From: SZUA-22 sp963751695
GTDB taxonomy: Bacteria; Bacteroidota; Ignavibacteria; Ignavibacteriales; Melioribacteraceae
Direction of reading: 5' to 3'
Length of the DNA: 64,000 nucleotides
Assembly: GCA_963751695.1 (NCBI GenBank)
Contig: CAVVVP010000003.1
Coordinates: 62,001-126,000 of the forward strand
The position numbers and the translations under genes were made by a program. Below are positions 46,909 to 57,026 of this stretch, piece after piece (position 1 is the first letter of the stretch; each line of letters opens with the position of its first letter). Below the pieces are notes generated by a model, which searched no databases, was not told the origin of the DNA, and was given only the letters and a program-made list of their open reading frames with translations.

Positions 46909-46939
46909 AAAGTATAGAATATCCTTTTTAATTACAAAA
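46909..46939 (-). promoter_or_regulatory. Promoter of sulfatase 2
   Basis: Minus-strand element with TTTTG, ATTAAA, GATATT and TATACTTT in the same register as the sulfatase 1 promoter (26 of 31 identical), 63 bp upstream of the ATG against 61 bp there. Similar spacing to the start codon argues for a shared regulator or sigma factor rather than chance. Confidence 0.6.
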
Positions 46940-46953
46940 TTATTTTAGACAAT

Positions 46954-46981
46954 AAAAAAAGCCATCAGGATTTTTGATGGC
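46954..46981 (-). terminator. Rho-independent terminator of the ABC exporter operon
   Basis: Stem GCCATCA with TGATGGC around a 7-nt loop, followed on the minus strand by seven T (AAAAAAA at 46954-46960 on the plus strand). About 31 bp after the permease stop. Classic form. Confidence 0.9.
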
Positions 46982-47012
46982 CAGAATTATTCTTATTAGA
47001 TTAAATTTGTTT

Positions 47013-48278
47013 CTAATATTTATATTTCAACCATTTAACAACTTCACTCCATTTTGGTTTTCTGCCTGTCATCATAATCCCAACTCTAAAAATCTTTCCT
47101 GCAATTGGGAAAATAGCTATTGCCGTTAGAATATTTACAACTGTAGATACAATAACTTGCCATAGGGGGACATCAACGATCGCCATTTTGGCGGGCATTA
47201 CAATAATTGCAGCGAATGGTGCCATGGAAGCAATGTCAGCTATTGGATTGTCGGGATTACCGATCATTGACATTGAGATGAAGAAGGGAATCATAACAAG
47301 CATAAGTATTGGCCACATTCCTGATTGAGCATCTTGCGGATTTTCAAAAATCGAGCCCACCATTGTGAATAATCCAACAAAAATTATTAGTCCAAGAAAA
47401 AAATTGAAAAGTAGATAACCCATTTGTAAAAAGGTTACATCGATCATAGCTTCCTGAGGAATCATAAACCATGTTGTTGAAGCGACCAGCATCACTGGCG
47501 ATAACCATATTGCCATCTGCAGAACCCCGGTGATTGAGGCGCCGAATATTTTTCCAGTCATTAACTCTTTACTTGTTACGGATGATAAAAGTACTTCAAC
47601 AATTCTATTCGATTTCTCTTGAATAACGGCTTGCATTACCATAGAACCCATCATTATAAGACTTAAGTAAAGTAGGAATGAAAATAAATATGACAGTATT
47701 AAACCACCATAACCCTCTTCTTTTACATCTTCTCCTTCGGATATTTTAAAACTTGATATATCAACCCACTTGCGTGCATATTCCAGTTCTTCAACTGGAA
47801 TATTCTTTGAAGCAAAGTATTGCTCTATCAAAACTTGATTAATAGGATCATCGAGTTTTTCTAAAAGTCTAAAATTCTTGGGGTTTTTTGAATAATAATT
47901 AATTCTCTTATCTTCTAAGGCTTTTTCAGGTATTATAATTATTCCATGTAGTTTTTCACTTATGAGATCAGCTTCATGATTTGATAAGTATTTAGCATGT
48001 TCATCTTCGGGTACTGTTTTTACTGTTGGAATGATTGAACCATCTTTAACAAAAGATTCATTCATAATAAACTCACCTAGTTTGGCAGTAATAGAATCTG
48101 AGAAAGAGACGATTTCAATTTTATTTCCTTCAGACTCAAAGCTCATCAAAAAAGTTTGAACACCTATAATACCAACCATAAAAACTGGAAGAAGAATGGT
48201 CATAAGTACAAATGCTTTCGACATTAGTTTTTCACGTAGCTCTCTTTTTATAAGTGCTTTTACTCTATAATTAAACAT
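47013..48278 (-). CDS. ABC-2 type permease (NatB-like)
   Basis: A 421-residue exporter permease. One N-terminal helix (LMTILLPVFMVGIIGVQTFL), a large extracytoplasmic loop (about 45-185), then five helices from about residue 190, with the ABC-2 signature NRIVEVLLSSVTSKELMTGKIFG. Matches the NatB/YhaP family of sodium or drug exporters. GAGGAGG precedes the ATG, and the gene overlaps the ATPase by 8 bp. Confidence 0.88.
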   Translation of the reverse strand: MFNYRVKALIKRELREKLMSKAFVLMTILLPVFMVGIIGVQTFLMSFESEGNKIEIVSFSDSITAKLGEFIMNESFVKDGSIIPTVKTVPEDEHAKYLSNHEADLISEKLHGIIIIPEKALEDKRINYYSKNPKNFRLLEKLDDPINQVLIEQYFASKNIPVEELEYARKWVDISSFKISEGEDVKEEGYGGLILSYLFSFLLYLSLIMMGSMVMQAVIQEKSNRIVEVLLSSVTSKELMTGKIFGASITGVLQMAIWLSPVMLVASTTWFMIPQEAMIDVTFLQMGYLLFNFFLGLIIFVGLFTMVGSIFENPQDAQSGMWPILMLVMIPFFISMSMIGNPDNPIADIASMAPFAAIIVMPAKMAIVDVPLWQVIVSTVVNILTAIAIFPIAGKIFRVGIMMTGRKPKWSEVVKWLKYKY

Positions 48279-49194
48279 TGGCTACCTCCTCAACAGCATC
48301 TTTTCCAACAAGATCAATAAATATCTCTTCAAGGGAAATATCATTGGCATCAAATTTTTTGACTACTACATTATTATCAACTAGAAGTTTTAACAATTTC
48401 TGGATATCTCGTTCTTCATTCAGTTTAATTCCAACACTTTTGCCATAGTCTGAGATGCTATCAATAATTGGGTGATTTTGGAGAAATGAAATATCTCCAT
48501 CATAATTAAGACTTACGTTTCTTCGTGATCTCTCAGCCTTAATATTGCCCATTGAGCCGTTCAATTTGATCTTGCCATGATCGATGATCGCGATGTGATC
48601 GCACATTTTCTCTGCAAAAGACATTACGTGAGTTGAGAATAAAATTACCTTCCCTTTAGCTTTTAATTCCAGAATTAGGTCTTTCATTAGGTTTGTGTTG
48701 ATCGGGTCAAGTCCGGAGAAGAGTTCATCGAGAATTAATATCTCTGGATCGTGCAATAAGGTCGATATGAATTGAACCTTCTGCTGATTACCTTTTGATA
48801 GATCTTCAATTTTAGAATTTATTCTGTCTGTAAGTTCAAATCTTTCTAAATACTCTTTTGCAAGATTGGTAACTTTTTTACCCTTTTTGCCTTTTATTTC
48901 TGCAAAAAACTGAAGTGTTTCTAGAACCTTCATTTTTTTATAAAGTCCCCGTTCCTCCGGTAGGTAGCCAACCTTGCTGTTAAACTCTGGCCCAGCTTTG
49001 ATCCCTTGAAAATGGATCTCACCGCTATCAGGCATAATTATATTCATCATCATTCTGATAGTGGTTGTTTTTCCAGCACCGTTGCGACCAAGAAGACCAA
49101 ATATAGATCCCTCGGGGACAGAAAATGATGCGTTATCAACAGCTTTCAAGTCACCAAATGATTTTGACAGATTATTAACTTCGAGTGCTATCAT
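48271..49194 (-). CDS. ABC transporter ATP-binding protein (NatA-like)
   Basis: A 307-residue ATPase with Walker A GLLGRNGAGKTTTIRMM (about 33), signature LSKGNQQKVQF (about 131), Walker B ILILDELFSGLDP (about 153) and H-loop LFSTHVM. The C-terminal extension is the DUF4162-type tail common in NatA-like ATPases. GAGAGG precedes the ATG. Forms an exporter with the downstream permease; the substrate (Na+, drug or lipid) cannot be told. Confidence 0.92.
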   Translation of the reverse strand: MIALEVNNLSKSFGDLKAVDNASFSVPEGSIFGLLGRNGAGKTTTIRMMMNIIMPDSGEIHFQGIKAGPEFNSKVGYLPEERGLYKKMKVLETLQFFAEIKGKKGKKVTNLAKEYLERFELTDRINSKIEDLSKGNQQKVQFISTLLHDPEILILDELFSGLDPINTNLMKDLILELKAKGKVILFSTHVMSFAEKMCDHIAIIDHGKIKLNGSMGNIKAERSRRNVSLNYDGDISFLQNHPIIDSISDYGKSVGIKLNEERDIQKLLKLLVDNNVVVKKFDANDISLEEIFIDLVGKDAVEEVANV

Positions 49195-49235
49195 TAATTC
49201 CTCTCTTCTCCTAAATTATTGTAAATTGAAATTTG

Positions 49236-50120
49236 TCAATTGTTGAAGTCTTCTAACTCTTCTTTTATTTCTTCTAAATTATTTATTGAAGGTTCATAAT
49301 TTGGGTCTATGCTTAATGCTTTTTCATATTGAGTTTTAGCATCTTCCAATCTTCCTGCAGCACGGTAAGCATCACCCAAACTATCATAAGAATTCGCTTG
49401 ATCAGGAATTAACTCAATTTGTTTGTTAAATTTTTCAATAGCTTCATCAATTCTATTTTGTCCAAGCAGATAATAGCCAAAAGTATTATATAAATTTGCT
49501 TGTGTTTTATCATTTCCAAACTTTTGTTCTAATATATTCATCTGTGCATCTGCAGAATCTAGTAGTCCTTTTTCAAGATAAACGTTTGCAATTATTATCC
49601 GACCCTCTTGTTCATCAAGTTCTAATAATTTATGACCCTGTATTAAGGCTTTATCAATATCTCCGCCCGCTATTCCTGGAGCCTGTAAATAGAAATTTGC
49701 CAGACCCACTCGTCCATATATATGATTGGAATCAAGTTCTATTGTCTTTTCAAATTGATCTAAAATTTTTGGTGCCAAAAAAGCTTGAGTGAATATACTG
49801 GATTCTACAATTTCATAACTATAAGCTTGCCCTAGCCAAAAGTTATAATCTGCATTATTATTTTCTAATTCAATTGCTTCCTCAAAATTGTCCGCCGCTT
49901 CTTCGTAATCATGAAGAGCGATATATGTTCTACCGAGATAGTAGTATGCTTCAGCATTTTGATCGTCAACATCAATTATTATTTTCAAAATTGTTTTAGC
50001 TTCTTCATAGTTCTTTGATTCAAAGAGTTGCACAGCTTTATCCAATTCATTAGCAATAATCAATGATAAATTTAATAAGGGATTAAGAATCAGCATTAAA
50101 AAGATTACTATTTTTTTCAT
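49236..50120 (-). CDS. Exported TPR-repeat protein
   Basis: A 294-residue protein with a signal peptide and about six TPRs from residue 25: ELDKAVQLFESKNYEEAKTIL, AEAYYYLGRTYIALHDYEEAADNFEEAI, DYNFWLGQAYSYEI, HIYGRVGLANFYLQAPGIAGGDIDKAL, LYNTFGYYLLGQNRIDEAIEKF and NSYDSLGDAYRAAGRLEDAKTQYEKAL. The ATG at 50120 is preferred to a TTG six bases earlier. Probably an outer-membrane or periplasmic scaffold. It lies 22 bp after the serine-hydrolase gene and 41 bp before the ABC ATPase gene. Confidence 0.8.
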   Translation of the reverse strand: MKKIVIFLMLILNPLLNLSLIIANELDKAVQLFESKNYEEAKTILKIIIDVDDQNAEAYYYLGRTYIALHDYEEAADNFEEAIELENNNADYNFWLGQAYSYEIVESSIFTQAFLAPKILDQFEKTIELDSNHIYGRVGLANFYLQAPGIAGGDIDKALIQGHKLLELDEQEGRIIIANVYLEKGLLDSADAQMNILEQKFGNDKTQANLYNTFGYYLLGQNRIDEAIEKFNKQIELIPDQANSYDSLGDAYRAAGRLEDAKTQYEKALSIDPNYEPSINNLEEIKEELEDFNN

Positions 50121-50142
50121 TTTCAATATCTCTTAAAAATAT

Positions 50143-51870
50143 TTATTTAATTCTCTTTGCAGGCATTTCTCTACCGCCCTGAAAAAGTTTTAACTGCTCC
50201 ACAGTTCCCGTATCATTTTCAACAAACTCAATCTGTGCATTTACAAATTTGTAATAGAACTTTGTGAGAGAAAGTGGAAATATTTGAAACTCAGGTTGTC
50301 CAGTTGCTTGCGACATAAGCTTCTCACCATCCAATCGGATTGTAACTATAAAATTTGGCATCAACTCGTATTCACCAATATACTTCTGAAGCTGTTCTAT
50401 TGGTACTTTTACTTCTTCAGACCTAAAATCAACTCCCAACTTTTTAAGCATCTCAATTCCACGGGTATTACCAGGATTCAACTCTATCGATTTCTGATAG
50501 TTTTCAATTGCTTTATCATCCTTCCCATCCTTCATATAAGCTTCACCCATACTATCATAAACATTTGAAGATTTTGGATACGCTTCAATATTAAGTTTAA
50601 ATATCTCGATTGCTTCCTTAATTTTTCCATTACGTAAAATTGCATAACCAAGTGTATTCAATTCATTTTCGGAAAAATCGAAAAGTGTACCTTCTTCATC
50701 TTTTAAACTATAATAGGTTTGAACTGCAGATTCAACTCCCTCTTCTTCAATTACAGTAAGCAGATACTTGCCAATCGGCCGCTTAGGGTATTCATAATCG
50801 AGTCCATAGAGTATATTTCCAATCTGTTCAGCTATTCTTCCACGAGGCGATCCTCCTGTATTATTAAAAAGAACGATCATGTGCTTATCCTCTACAAGTC
50901 GAACAAACAAAGTTGTGAAACCATTTATTCCACCGCTATGCGAAATAACCTTAATACTATCACCAGTTTCACCTAGCTTTCTGTAGTTAATTCCCCATCC
51001 GTACCCATAATTAGAAAGATAGGGTGTAAACATTTTCTTTTTACTTTCCTCGGTTAGGATTACAGTTCCGTAAAGTGCTCTATCCCATTTAACCATATCC
51101 TCAACGGTTGAATGCATATGTCCTGCTCCCATAACATTCGGCATGAATATATATCTATCATGTACATACTCAAATCCCTGTTTCATATAACCCGAAGCTA
51201 ACTGATCAATAACTTTCTCATCATCTTCAGAACCAGAATTAACCATTCCAACAGGCACTAGTATTTTCTCTTTCAGATATTCACCAAACGGTCTGTCAGT
51301 CACTTCCTCAATAATCGCAGCTAATAAATAATACCCTGTATTGTTGTAGGAGTAAGAAGAATCAGGTTCAAAATCTAAGTCGCTACTATGAAAATGTTTG
51401 ATAAAATATTCTTTTGAATAATGATTTCTTAATGAGTCGAGCCATACATTCGGAAGATTTGTATATGATGTAATTCCTGATGTGTGATTTAACAACTCAT
51501 GTATGGTAACTTTATCACCTGTGTCCTTTCTATAATTCGGCAGATAGTCAGATATGTTTCCATTAAGATCAATTCTACCTTCTTCAACTAACTGCAATAT
51601 CAATGCGGCAGTGAATTGTTTTGATACTGATCCAATTCTAAATTTTGTATCAGATGAATTTGGAACTTGCCATTCAAGATTTGCAAAGCCATAACCTTTT
51701 TTAAAAATAACCTCTCCACTCTTAACCACGAGTGCACTTCCATTAAATAATCCATATTCATAATAACGATTGATCAGATCATCAATTTTTTCTGCATCTG
51801 TTTGCGATTTGATTTGAACCGATAAAAACAGCAGAATTTTAACAACGAAGACCACCATGATTCTTTTCAT
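50143..51870 (-). CDS. Beta-lactamase-fold serine hydrolase with C-terminal TPRs
   Basis: A 575-residue exported class C beta-lactamase-like (PBP4*/esterase-type) serine hydrolase. Motifs are SVSK (catalytic Ser, about residue 82), Y-x-N as YSYNNTGYY and the KTG-equivalent HSGG. Residues about 390-490 form TPR units (ELNTLGYAILRNGKIKEAIEIF, NVYDSMGEAYMKDGKDDKAIENYQKSI) and the last 90 residues are the DUF3471-like tail (IGEYELMPN, FPLSLTKFYY). Such proteins cleave peptides or esters in the periplasm. The ATG has GGGGAAAAC before it. Not a resistance gene by itself. Confidence 0.88.
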   Translation of the reverse strand: MKRIMVVFVVKILLFLSVQIKSQTDAEKIDDLINRYYEYGLFNGSALVVKSGEVIFKKGYGFANLEWQVPNSSDTKFRIGSVSKQFTAALILQLVEEGRIDLNGNISDYLPNYRKDTGDKVTIHELLNHTSGITSYTNLPNVWLDSLRNHYSKEYFIKHFHSSDLDFEPDSSYSYNNTGYYLLAAIIEEVTDRPFGEYLKEKILVPVGMVNSGSEDDEKVIDQLASGYMKQGFEYVHDRYIFMPNVMGAGHMHSTVEDMVKWDRALYGTVILTEESKKKMFTPYLSNYGYGWGINYRKLGETGDSIKVISHSGGINGFTTLFVRLVEDKHMIVLFNNTGGSPRGRIAEQIGNILYGLDYEYPKRPIGKYLLTVIEEEGVESAVQTYYSLKDEEGTLFDFSENELNTLGYAILRNGKIKEAIEIFKLNIEAYPKSSNVYDSMGEAYMKDGKDDKAIENYQKSIELNPGNTRGIEMLKKLGVDFRSEEVKVPIEQLQKYIGEYELMPNFIVTIRLDGEKLMSQATGQPEFQIFPLSLTKFYYKFVNAQIEFVENDTGTVEQLKLFQGGREMPAKRIK

Positions 51871-51891
51871 GTTTTCCCCACTGAATTTTTT

Positions 51892-51933
51892 AAAAACTGC
51901 AGGTTTTGGTTGCTACAAATCTTTACCCTGCAG
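51892..51933 (-). terminator. Probable terminator after the M13 peptidase gene
   Basis: CTGCAGG and CCTGCAG arms (7 bp, plus G:U and A:U extension) with a 23-nt loop and five T after it on the minus strand. Lies between the M13 peptidase stop and the serine-hydrolase start. The long loop lowers confidence. Confidence 0.5.
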
Positions 51934-51946
51934 CTTTAAACTGAGA

Positions 51947-54016
51947 CTACCAGATCTTAACTCTTTCATCAGGATTTCTAAACATACCATCTCCCTCTTT
52001 AACTCCAAATGCTTCGTAAAACTCTGGTATGTTGCTGAGTGGACCAACCACTCTATACTTAGCAGGTGAATGAGGATCTGTTTTTATTCTTACTTCTAAT
52101 GCCTCGTCTCTAATACTACCCTTCCAAACTTGAGCCGAATTTAGATAATACCTCTCTGTTGGTGTAAGCCCATCTATCAACTCCCCTTTCTTATATTGCT
52201 CAGTTTTCTTAAAGGCATTATAAGAGACAATCAATCCACCTAGGTCAGCAATGTTTTCGCCTTGAGTCAGTTCACCATTTATAAACAGACCCTCTAAAGG
52301 TTCATAAGCATTATATTGATCAATAATCCTCTGGGCGCGTGCTTTGAATTTATCGTTATCTTCTTGAGTCCACCAATCTCTAATATTACCATCAGCATCA
52401 TACTGTCTACCCTGATCATCAAAACCGTGAGTAATTTCATGACCAATTACATAACCCATTCCACCATAATTGATCGCGTCATCGACATTCATATTAAAGA
52501 AAGGTGATTGCAAGATTGCTGCGGGGAAAACTATTTCATTCCTAGTTGGGCTATAATATGCATTAACTGTTTGAGGAGTCATACCCCATTCCCATTCACG
52601 AACAGGTTTATTTATTTGAGATATTGCATCTTTATGCTCAAAATAATTTGATGCCATCACATTTTTAACATATGAATCTGATGTTACTTGGTATTCCCTA
52701 TAGTCTCTCCATTTATCTGGATATCCAATTTTAACTCCAAAACCATTTAGTTTTTTTAAAGCTTCTTTTTTGGTCTCATCAGTCATCCATTCGAGAGAAT
52801 TAATGCTCTCAGCCATAGAAATTTTCAAAGCATCAACAATTTTCATTGCTTTCGCTTTTGCTTCTGGAGGGAAATATTTTCGAACATACAGTTGACCAAT
52901 CGCTTCACCCAACACTTTGCTAGTGGTTGCTTGAACTCGCTTCCATCTTGGTTGATCAACTTTTTGTCCATTCAAAAATTTATCAACAAACTCAAATCTT
53001 GCATTTACAAAATCAGAACTCAAATAGGGAGACATTGATCTAACTAAATGCCACGTTAAATATGTTTTCCAATCCTCAAGAGAAACATCGTTTATCATTT
53101 TATCAATTTCATCAATAAATTTTGGTTGACAAATATCAACTACAATTGGATCTTCAATTTCAATTTCTTTAAAGTAAAGTTTCCAATCAAAGTTTTTATA
53201 TCTTGATAATATTTCTTCGGTCGTTAATTTATTGTATGTCAGATTCGGATTTCTATTTTCTAGGTTAGTATTCGAGGCTTTGGCAAGTCTAGTTTCCATT
53301 GTCATGATTGAGCTAGCGGAAAATTTACTATCTTCATTCCCAATCAGTGAAAACATTTTATCAACATACTCAATATATTTTAATCTTACTTCCTTTGAGC
53401 GATCATCGTTTTTTACATAGTAGTCTCTGTCTGGCAATCCTAATCCACTTTGGTAAATTCCAGCAATAACTGAGTCACTATTCTTTGCATCTATAGTAGC
53501 AAAAAACATAAATAGTGGACTGGGTGTTGGCCGGTGCGAAGTAGATATTTCTTTATTAAACTTATGCATATAAGCAATTTCTTTGATTAGATCATTCTTG
53601 CTTGATATTGAATTTATTCTACTGATTTCCTCCTCTAATGGAGTTACACCCAATTCCTCTATTCTTGCAGAGTCCATACCAACTTTATAGAAGGTTCCAA
53701 TTTTCCCAGCTAAACTGTTGTTCCCCTCACTAGCTTTTTCAAGTGTTTCATCAATTAACGTCTTTACTTGATCATTTGCCTCTTCAATCAAAATATTAAA
53801 AGCACCCCATCGCGTTTGATCATCTGGTATAGGATTGTTTTTAATCCAATTACCTACTGCAAATTGATAAAAATCATCTTGCGCTCTCACGGTAGTATCC
53901 ATCATGGCTTTATCAAAACCTATAGTTCCTTCTGCTTTGTTCTCTACACAACTAGTCATTGATATTAGAAATACAAATAGGCCAAGAAATGCTATTAAAA
54001 TGATTAGCTTTTTCAT
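51947..54016 (-). CDS. M13 family metallopeptidase (neprilysin/PepO-like)
   Basis: A 689-residue zinc peptidase, exported and probably lipidated (signal ending TSC, Cys 23). The zinc motif HEITH with GFDDQGRQYD (about residue 524) and the third ligand ENIADLGGL (about 582) are intact, as is NAYYSP (substrate site) and C-terminal RVVGPLSNIPEFYEAFGVKEGD. PepO-like enzymes cleave short peptides. It stands in its own unit with a terminator hairpin downstream. Confidence 0.93.
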   Translation of the reverse strand: MKKLIILIAFLGLFVFLISMTSCVENKAEGTIGFDKAMMDTTVRAQDDFYQFAVGNWIKNNPIPDDQTRWGAFNILIEEANDQVKTLIDETLEKASEGNNSLAGKIGTFYKVGMDSARIEELGVTPLEEEISRINSISSKNDLIKEIAYMHKFNKEISTSHRPTPSPLFMFFATIDAKNSDSVIAGIYQSGLGLPDRDYYVKNDDRSKEVRLKYIEYVDKMFSLIGNEDSKFSASSIMTMETRLAKASNTNLENRNPNLTYNKLTTEEILSRYKNFDWKLYFKEIEIEDPIVVDICQPKFIDEIDKMINDVSLEDWKTYLTWHLVRSMSPYLSSDFVNARFEFVDKFLNGQKVDQPRWKRVQATTSKVLGEAIGQLYVRKYFPPEAKAKAMKIVDALKISMAESINSLEWMTDETKKEALKKLNGFGVKIGYPDKWRDYREYQVTSDSYVKNVMASNYFEHKDAISQINKPVREWEWGMTPQTVNAYYSPTRNEIVFPAAILQSPFFNMNVDDAINYGGMGYVIGHEITHGFDDQGRQYDADGNIRDWWTQEDNDKFKARAQRIIDQYNAYEPLEGLFINGELTQGENIADLGGLIVSYNAFKKTEQYKKGELIDGLTPTERYYLNSAQVWKGSIRDEALEVRIKTDPHSPAKYRVVGPLSNIPEFYEAFGVKEGDGMFRNPDERVKIW

Positions 54017-54076
54017 AAAATTATCCCATAATTATTTAAAAATAAATTAGCATAAGTTAGACGGTTTGACTCATAT

Positions 54077-56893
54077 TTAGTTTGAATCGAGAATCTCGAC
54101 TACTTTTTCAAGAGCTTCATTAATCTTACTTATATCTTTTCCACCAGCAGTTGCAAGATGTGGTCTTCCACCTCCACCTCCACCAACAATTTTTGCAACT
54201 AATCCAACAATTTTTCCAGCCATAATTTTCTTTTCTTTAATGAGATCATCTGATACAACGCATACAATACCCACTTTCTCATCAAATGCTGATATCAAAA
54301 CTCCAACACCGCTCTTTATTTTATTTCGTAGTTCATCACCCATTGATTTAAGTTCATCCATATTTACTGCATCTACCTTGCCTCTGAAAAGTTGTATTCC
54401 GCTGACAACAGTAGGAGTTTGAACAATAGAATCAATACCTCCCAGTTTTGATTCTAATTCAAGCTTCGATAATTCCTTTTCTAATTTTCGTTTGCCATCA
54501 TTCAATTTCTCCAATTCTTTACTTAACTTTTTCTTAAGGTTTTGCTGAACTGAAATAAAATGTTTGACCTCATCAACATTAATTTGTGAATCAACACTAA
54601 ATTCTTCTTTGAGTTTTGTCAATTCCTCAATATCGTTTGCAGAATTATCAATCACTGTTTCATCATTTAAATTTTGCTTATCTGATCTTGACAAATTAGC
54701 ATGTAAAGTATGAATATCCTTTACTGCTTCGATTGTTTTAAGATGTAAATCAGAGATGCCGCTCACCATTTCTTCGATATATTGAATAACACCAGAACCA
54801 GAAACTGCTTCAATTCTTCTTATCCCGCTTGAGATGGATGACTCACTTATAATTTTAAAATATTTAATATCAGAACTGTTATTTACATGAGTTCCTCCAC
54901 AGAATTCTTTTGAGAACTCTCCAAATTGTATTACGTTCACTTTGTCGCCATATTTGTCACCGAAGAACATCAGTGCCCCCATTTTCTTAGCCTCATCAAT
55001 TAGAATATCGGGATGCCTTCTCATTAATAATCTTTCTTTGATTTTTTGATTAACAAGATTTTCAATGGTCTGGATTTCTTCATCAGTTAATTTTTGAAAA
55101 TGTGTGAAATCGAATCTTAACCTATCTGGACCAACATAAGAACCTGATTGCTGAACATGTTGACCAAGAACTTCTCGTAATGCTGAATGCATAAGATGGG
55201 TAGCGGAATGGTTCCTCATAACCTCCCATCGCCTGTCTTTATCAACAAATGCTGTTGCATTCATTCCAATACTTCCAAGAGTTCCCTCGTATTTATGCGC
55301 AATTAAATTTCCGTTTTTAATTGTATACTTAATTTCAATTACTGTTCCATCATCAGTTACTATTTTGCCAGTATCTCCAATCTGACCTCCCGATTCAGGA
55401 TAGAAAGGTGTTTTATCCAGAACTAAAAATCCTTCAACTAGTCTGAGTATTTGAGCTCGAGCTCCTTCTAAATTATTATAATCATATCCTATAAATTCAG
55501 AATCCGGGACGTTTGAACTATCGGACATAGATTCAAGCATGTCTAATTTTGCAATCTTATCCTTTGTTGCTCCTCTGGCTCTCTCTTTCTGCTCTTGCAT
55601 TAAAATATTAAATCTCTCTTCATCGATCGTTATTCCCTTCTCTTCAGCCATTACATTTGTTAAGTCAGCAGGAAATCCAAAAGTATCGTAAAGCTTAAAT
55701 ACATCATCACCACTTATTACGGTTTGAGATCCCTCTGATTGTTCAAGAGTTTTTTGTGATATTGCTTCAAATAAGTCGATACCCCTACCGAGAGTTTTGT
55801 TAAAGCTCACCTCTTCTGCTTTGATTATCTTTTTTACGTTATCCTTATTGACTTTAATTTCTGGAAAAACTTCACCCATTGTATCTACTAAAGTTTCAAC
55901 CAAACTATACAAAAACGGTTCATTCAAATTTATATTTCGTCCAAAACGGGCTGCACGCCTAAGTATTCTTCTTAGAACATAACCCCTTCCTTCATTTCCT
56001 GGAGTTGCTCCATCTGCTATAGCAAAAGTTAGAGTTCGGATATGATCTGCAATTACTTGTACTGCAACAGTTTGTTTTTCATCTCTAGTTTTTAATTTAG
56101 CAAGATCGGAGATTGCTTTGATAAGTGGAGTAAAAATGTCTGTGTCATAATTTGATGGTTTGTTTTGAAGAACCGCAACAATTCTCTCAAATCCCATACC
56201 TGTATCAACATGCTTAGCAGGAAGATCATGGAGTGTTCCCTCTGTATCCCGATTAAATTGAATAAAAACTAAATTCCAAATTTCGATACACTCTTCAACA
56301 CCGGCATTTACCCATTTGGGATTGTTAAAATCATCCCCAACATTAATATGAATTTCCGAACAAGGACCGCATGGACCAGTTTCGCCCATTTCCCAAAAAT
56401 TATCTTTTTCATCAAATTTTAAAACATGATCAGGATTGATATCAGTCATGTTTTTCCAAATCTCAAACGACTCATTATCTGTTCGATAGACTGTTGCCCA
56501 GAGTCTTTCTTTAGGTAATTTCCAGACTTCAGTCAATAATTCCCACGCCCAGACAATTGCTTCTTCCTTATAGTACCCCTTTTCTGGATGCTCTGGGTCG
56601 CCAAGCGACCAGTTGCCGAGCATTTCAAAAAATGTATGATGGTAAGTATCTCTTCCAACTTCTTCCAAGTCATTATGTTTTCCACTAACCCTAATACATT
56701 TTTGCGTATCAACTGCCCGCACAAAATCTCTTTGCCCCTTACCTAGAAAAACATCTTTAAACTGATTCATGCCAGCATTAGTAAAAAGTAGTGTTGGATC
56801 GTCATATGGAACAACAGGAGCACTTGGAAGAATTCTGTGTCCTTTATCTTTAAAGAAATCTAAAAATTGATTTCTGATCTTGTTTGAGGTCAT
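54077..56893 (-). CDS. alaS: Alanyl-tRNA synthetase
   Basis: Class II synthetase charging tRNA-Ala, 938 aa. Motif 1 and 2 region LLFTNAGMNQFKDVFLG, GPCGPCSEIH and DTGMGFERI are present; the editing domain has NHSATHLMHSALREVLG (H-x3-H) with CGGTH, and the C-terminal DHHA1 domain shows GGGGGGRPHLATAGG. An unusually acidic helical segment lies between residues about 735 and 800 (DIHTLHANLSRSDKQNL), longer than in most AlaRS. Minus strand, start with MTSNKIRNQFLDFF. Confidence 0.96.
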   Translation of the reverse strand: MTSNKIRNQFLDFFKDKGHRILPSAPVVPYDDPTLLFTNAGMNQFKDVFLGKGQRDFVRAVDTQKCIRVSGKHNDLEEVGRDTYHHTFFEMLGNWSLGDPEHPEKGYYKEEAIVWAWELLTEVWKLPKERLWATVYRTDNESFEIWKNMTDINPDHVLKFDEKDNFWEMGETGPCGPCSEIHINVGDDFNNPKWVNAGVEECIEIWNLVFIQFNRDTEGTLHDLPAKHVDTGMGFERIVAVLQNKPSNYDTDIFTPLIKAISDLAKLKTRDEKQTVAVQVIADHIRTLTFAIADGATPGNEGRGYVLRRILRRAARFGRNINLNEPFLYSLVETLVDTMGEVFPEIKVNKDNVKKIIKAEEVSFNKTLGRGIDLFEAISQKTLEQSEGSQTVISGDDVFKLYDTFGFPADLTNVMAEEKGITIDEERFNILMQEQKERARGATKDKIAKLDMLESMSDSSNVPDSEFIGYDYNNLEGARAQILRLVEGFLVLDKTPFYPESGGQIGDTGKIVTDDGTVIEIKYTIKNGNLIAHKYEGTLGSIGMNATAFVDKDRRWEVMRNHSATHLMHSALREVLGQHVQQSGSYVGPDRLRFDFTHFQKLTDEEIQTIENLVNQKIKERLLMRRHPDILIDEAKKMGALMFFGDKYGDKVNVIQFGEFSKEFCGGTHVNNSSDIKYFKIISESSISSGIRRIEAVSGSGVIQYIEEMVSGISDLHLKTIEAVKDIHTLHANLSRSDKQNLNDETVIDNSANDIEELTKLKEEFSVDSQINVDEVKHFISVQQNLKKKLSKELEKLNDGKRKLEKELSKLELESKLGGIDSIVQTPTVVSGIQLFRGKVDAVNMDELKSMGDELRNKIKSGVGVLISAFDEKVGIVCVVSDDLIKEKKIMAGKIVGLVAKIVGGGGGGRPHLATAGGKDISKINEALEKVVEILDSN

Positions 56894-57026
56894 TAATTAT
56901 CCGAATTTTATGAAAGTTTTTCGAAAAATATAAATTTAAATATAGGAAATTTAAGCCAGTTAAGTGGGTGATTGAGCTAATATTCAAAGTGAGATAATAC
57001 TGTCATTGATGAAAATTCTATAAATC

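Noticed and set aside
50143..51870. Beta-lactam resistance gene
   Set aside because: The serine-hydrolase fold with TPR and DUF3471-like tail is typical of peptidase/esterase relatives, not of true class C resistance enzymes.
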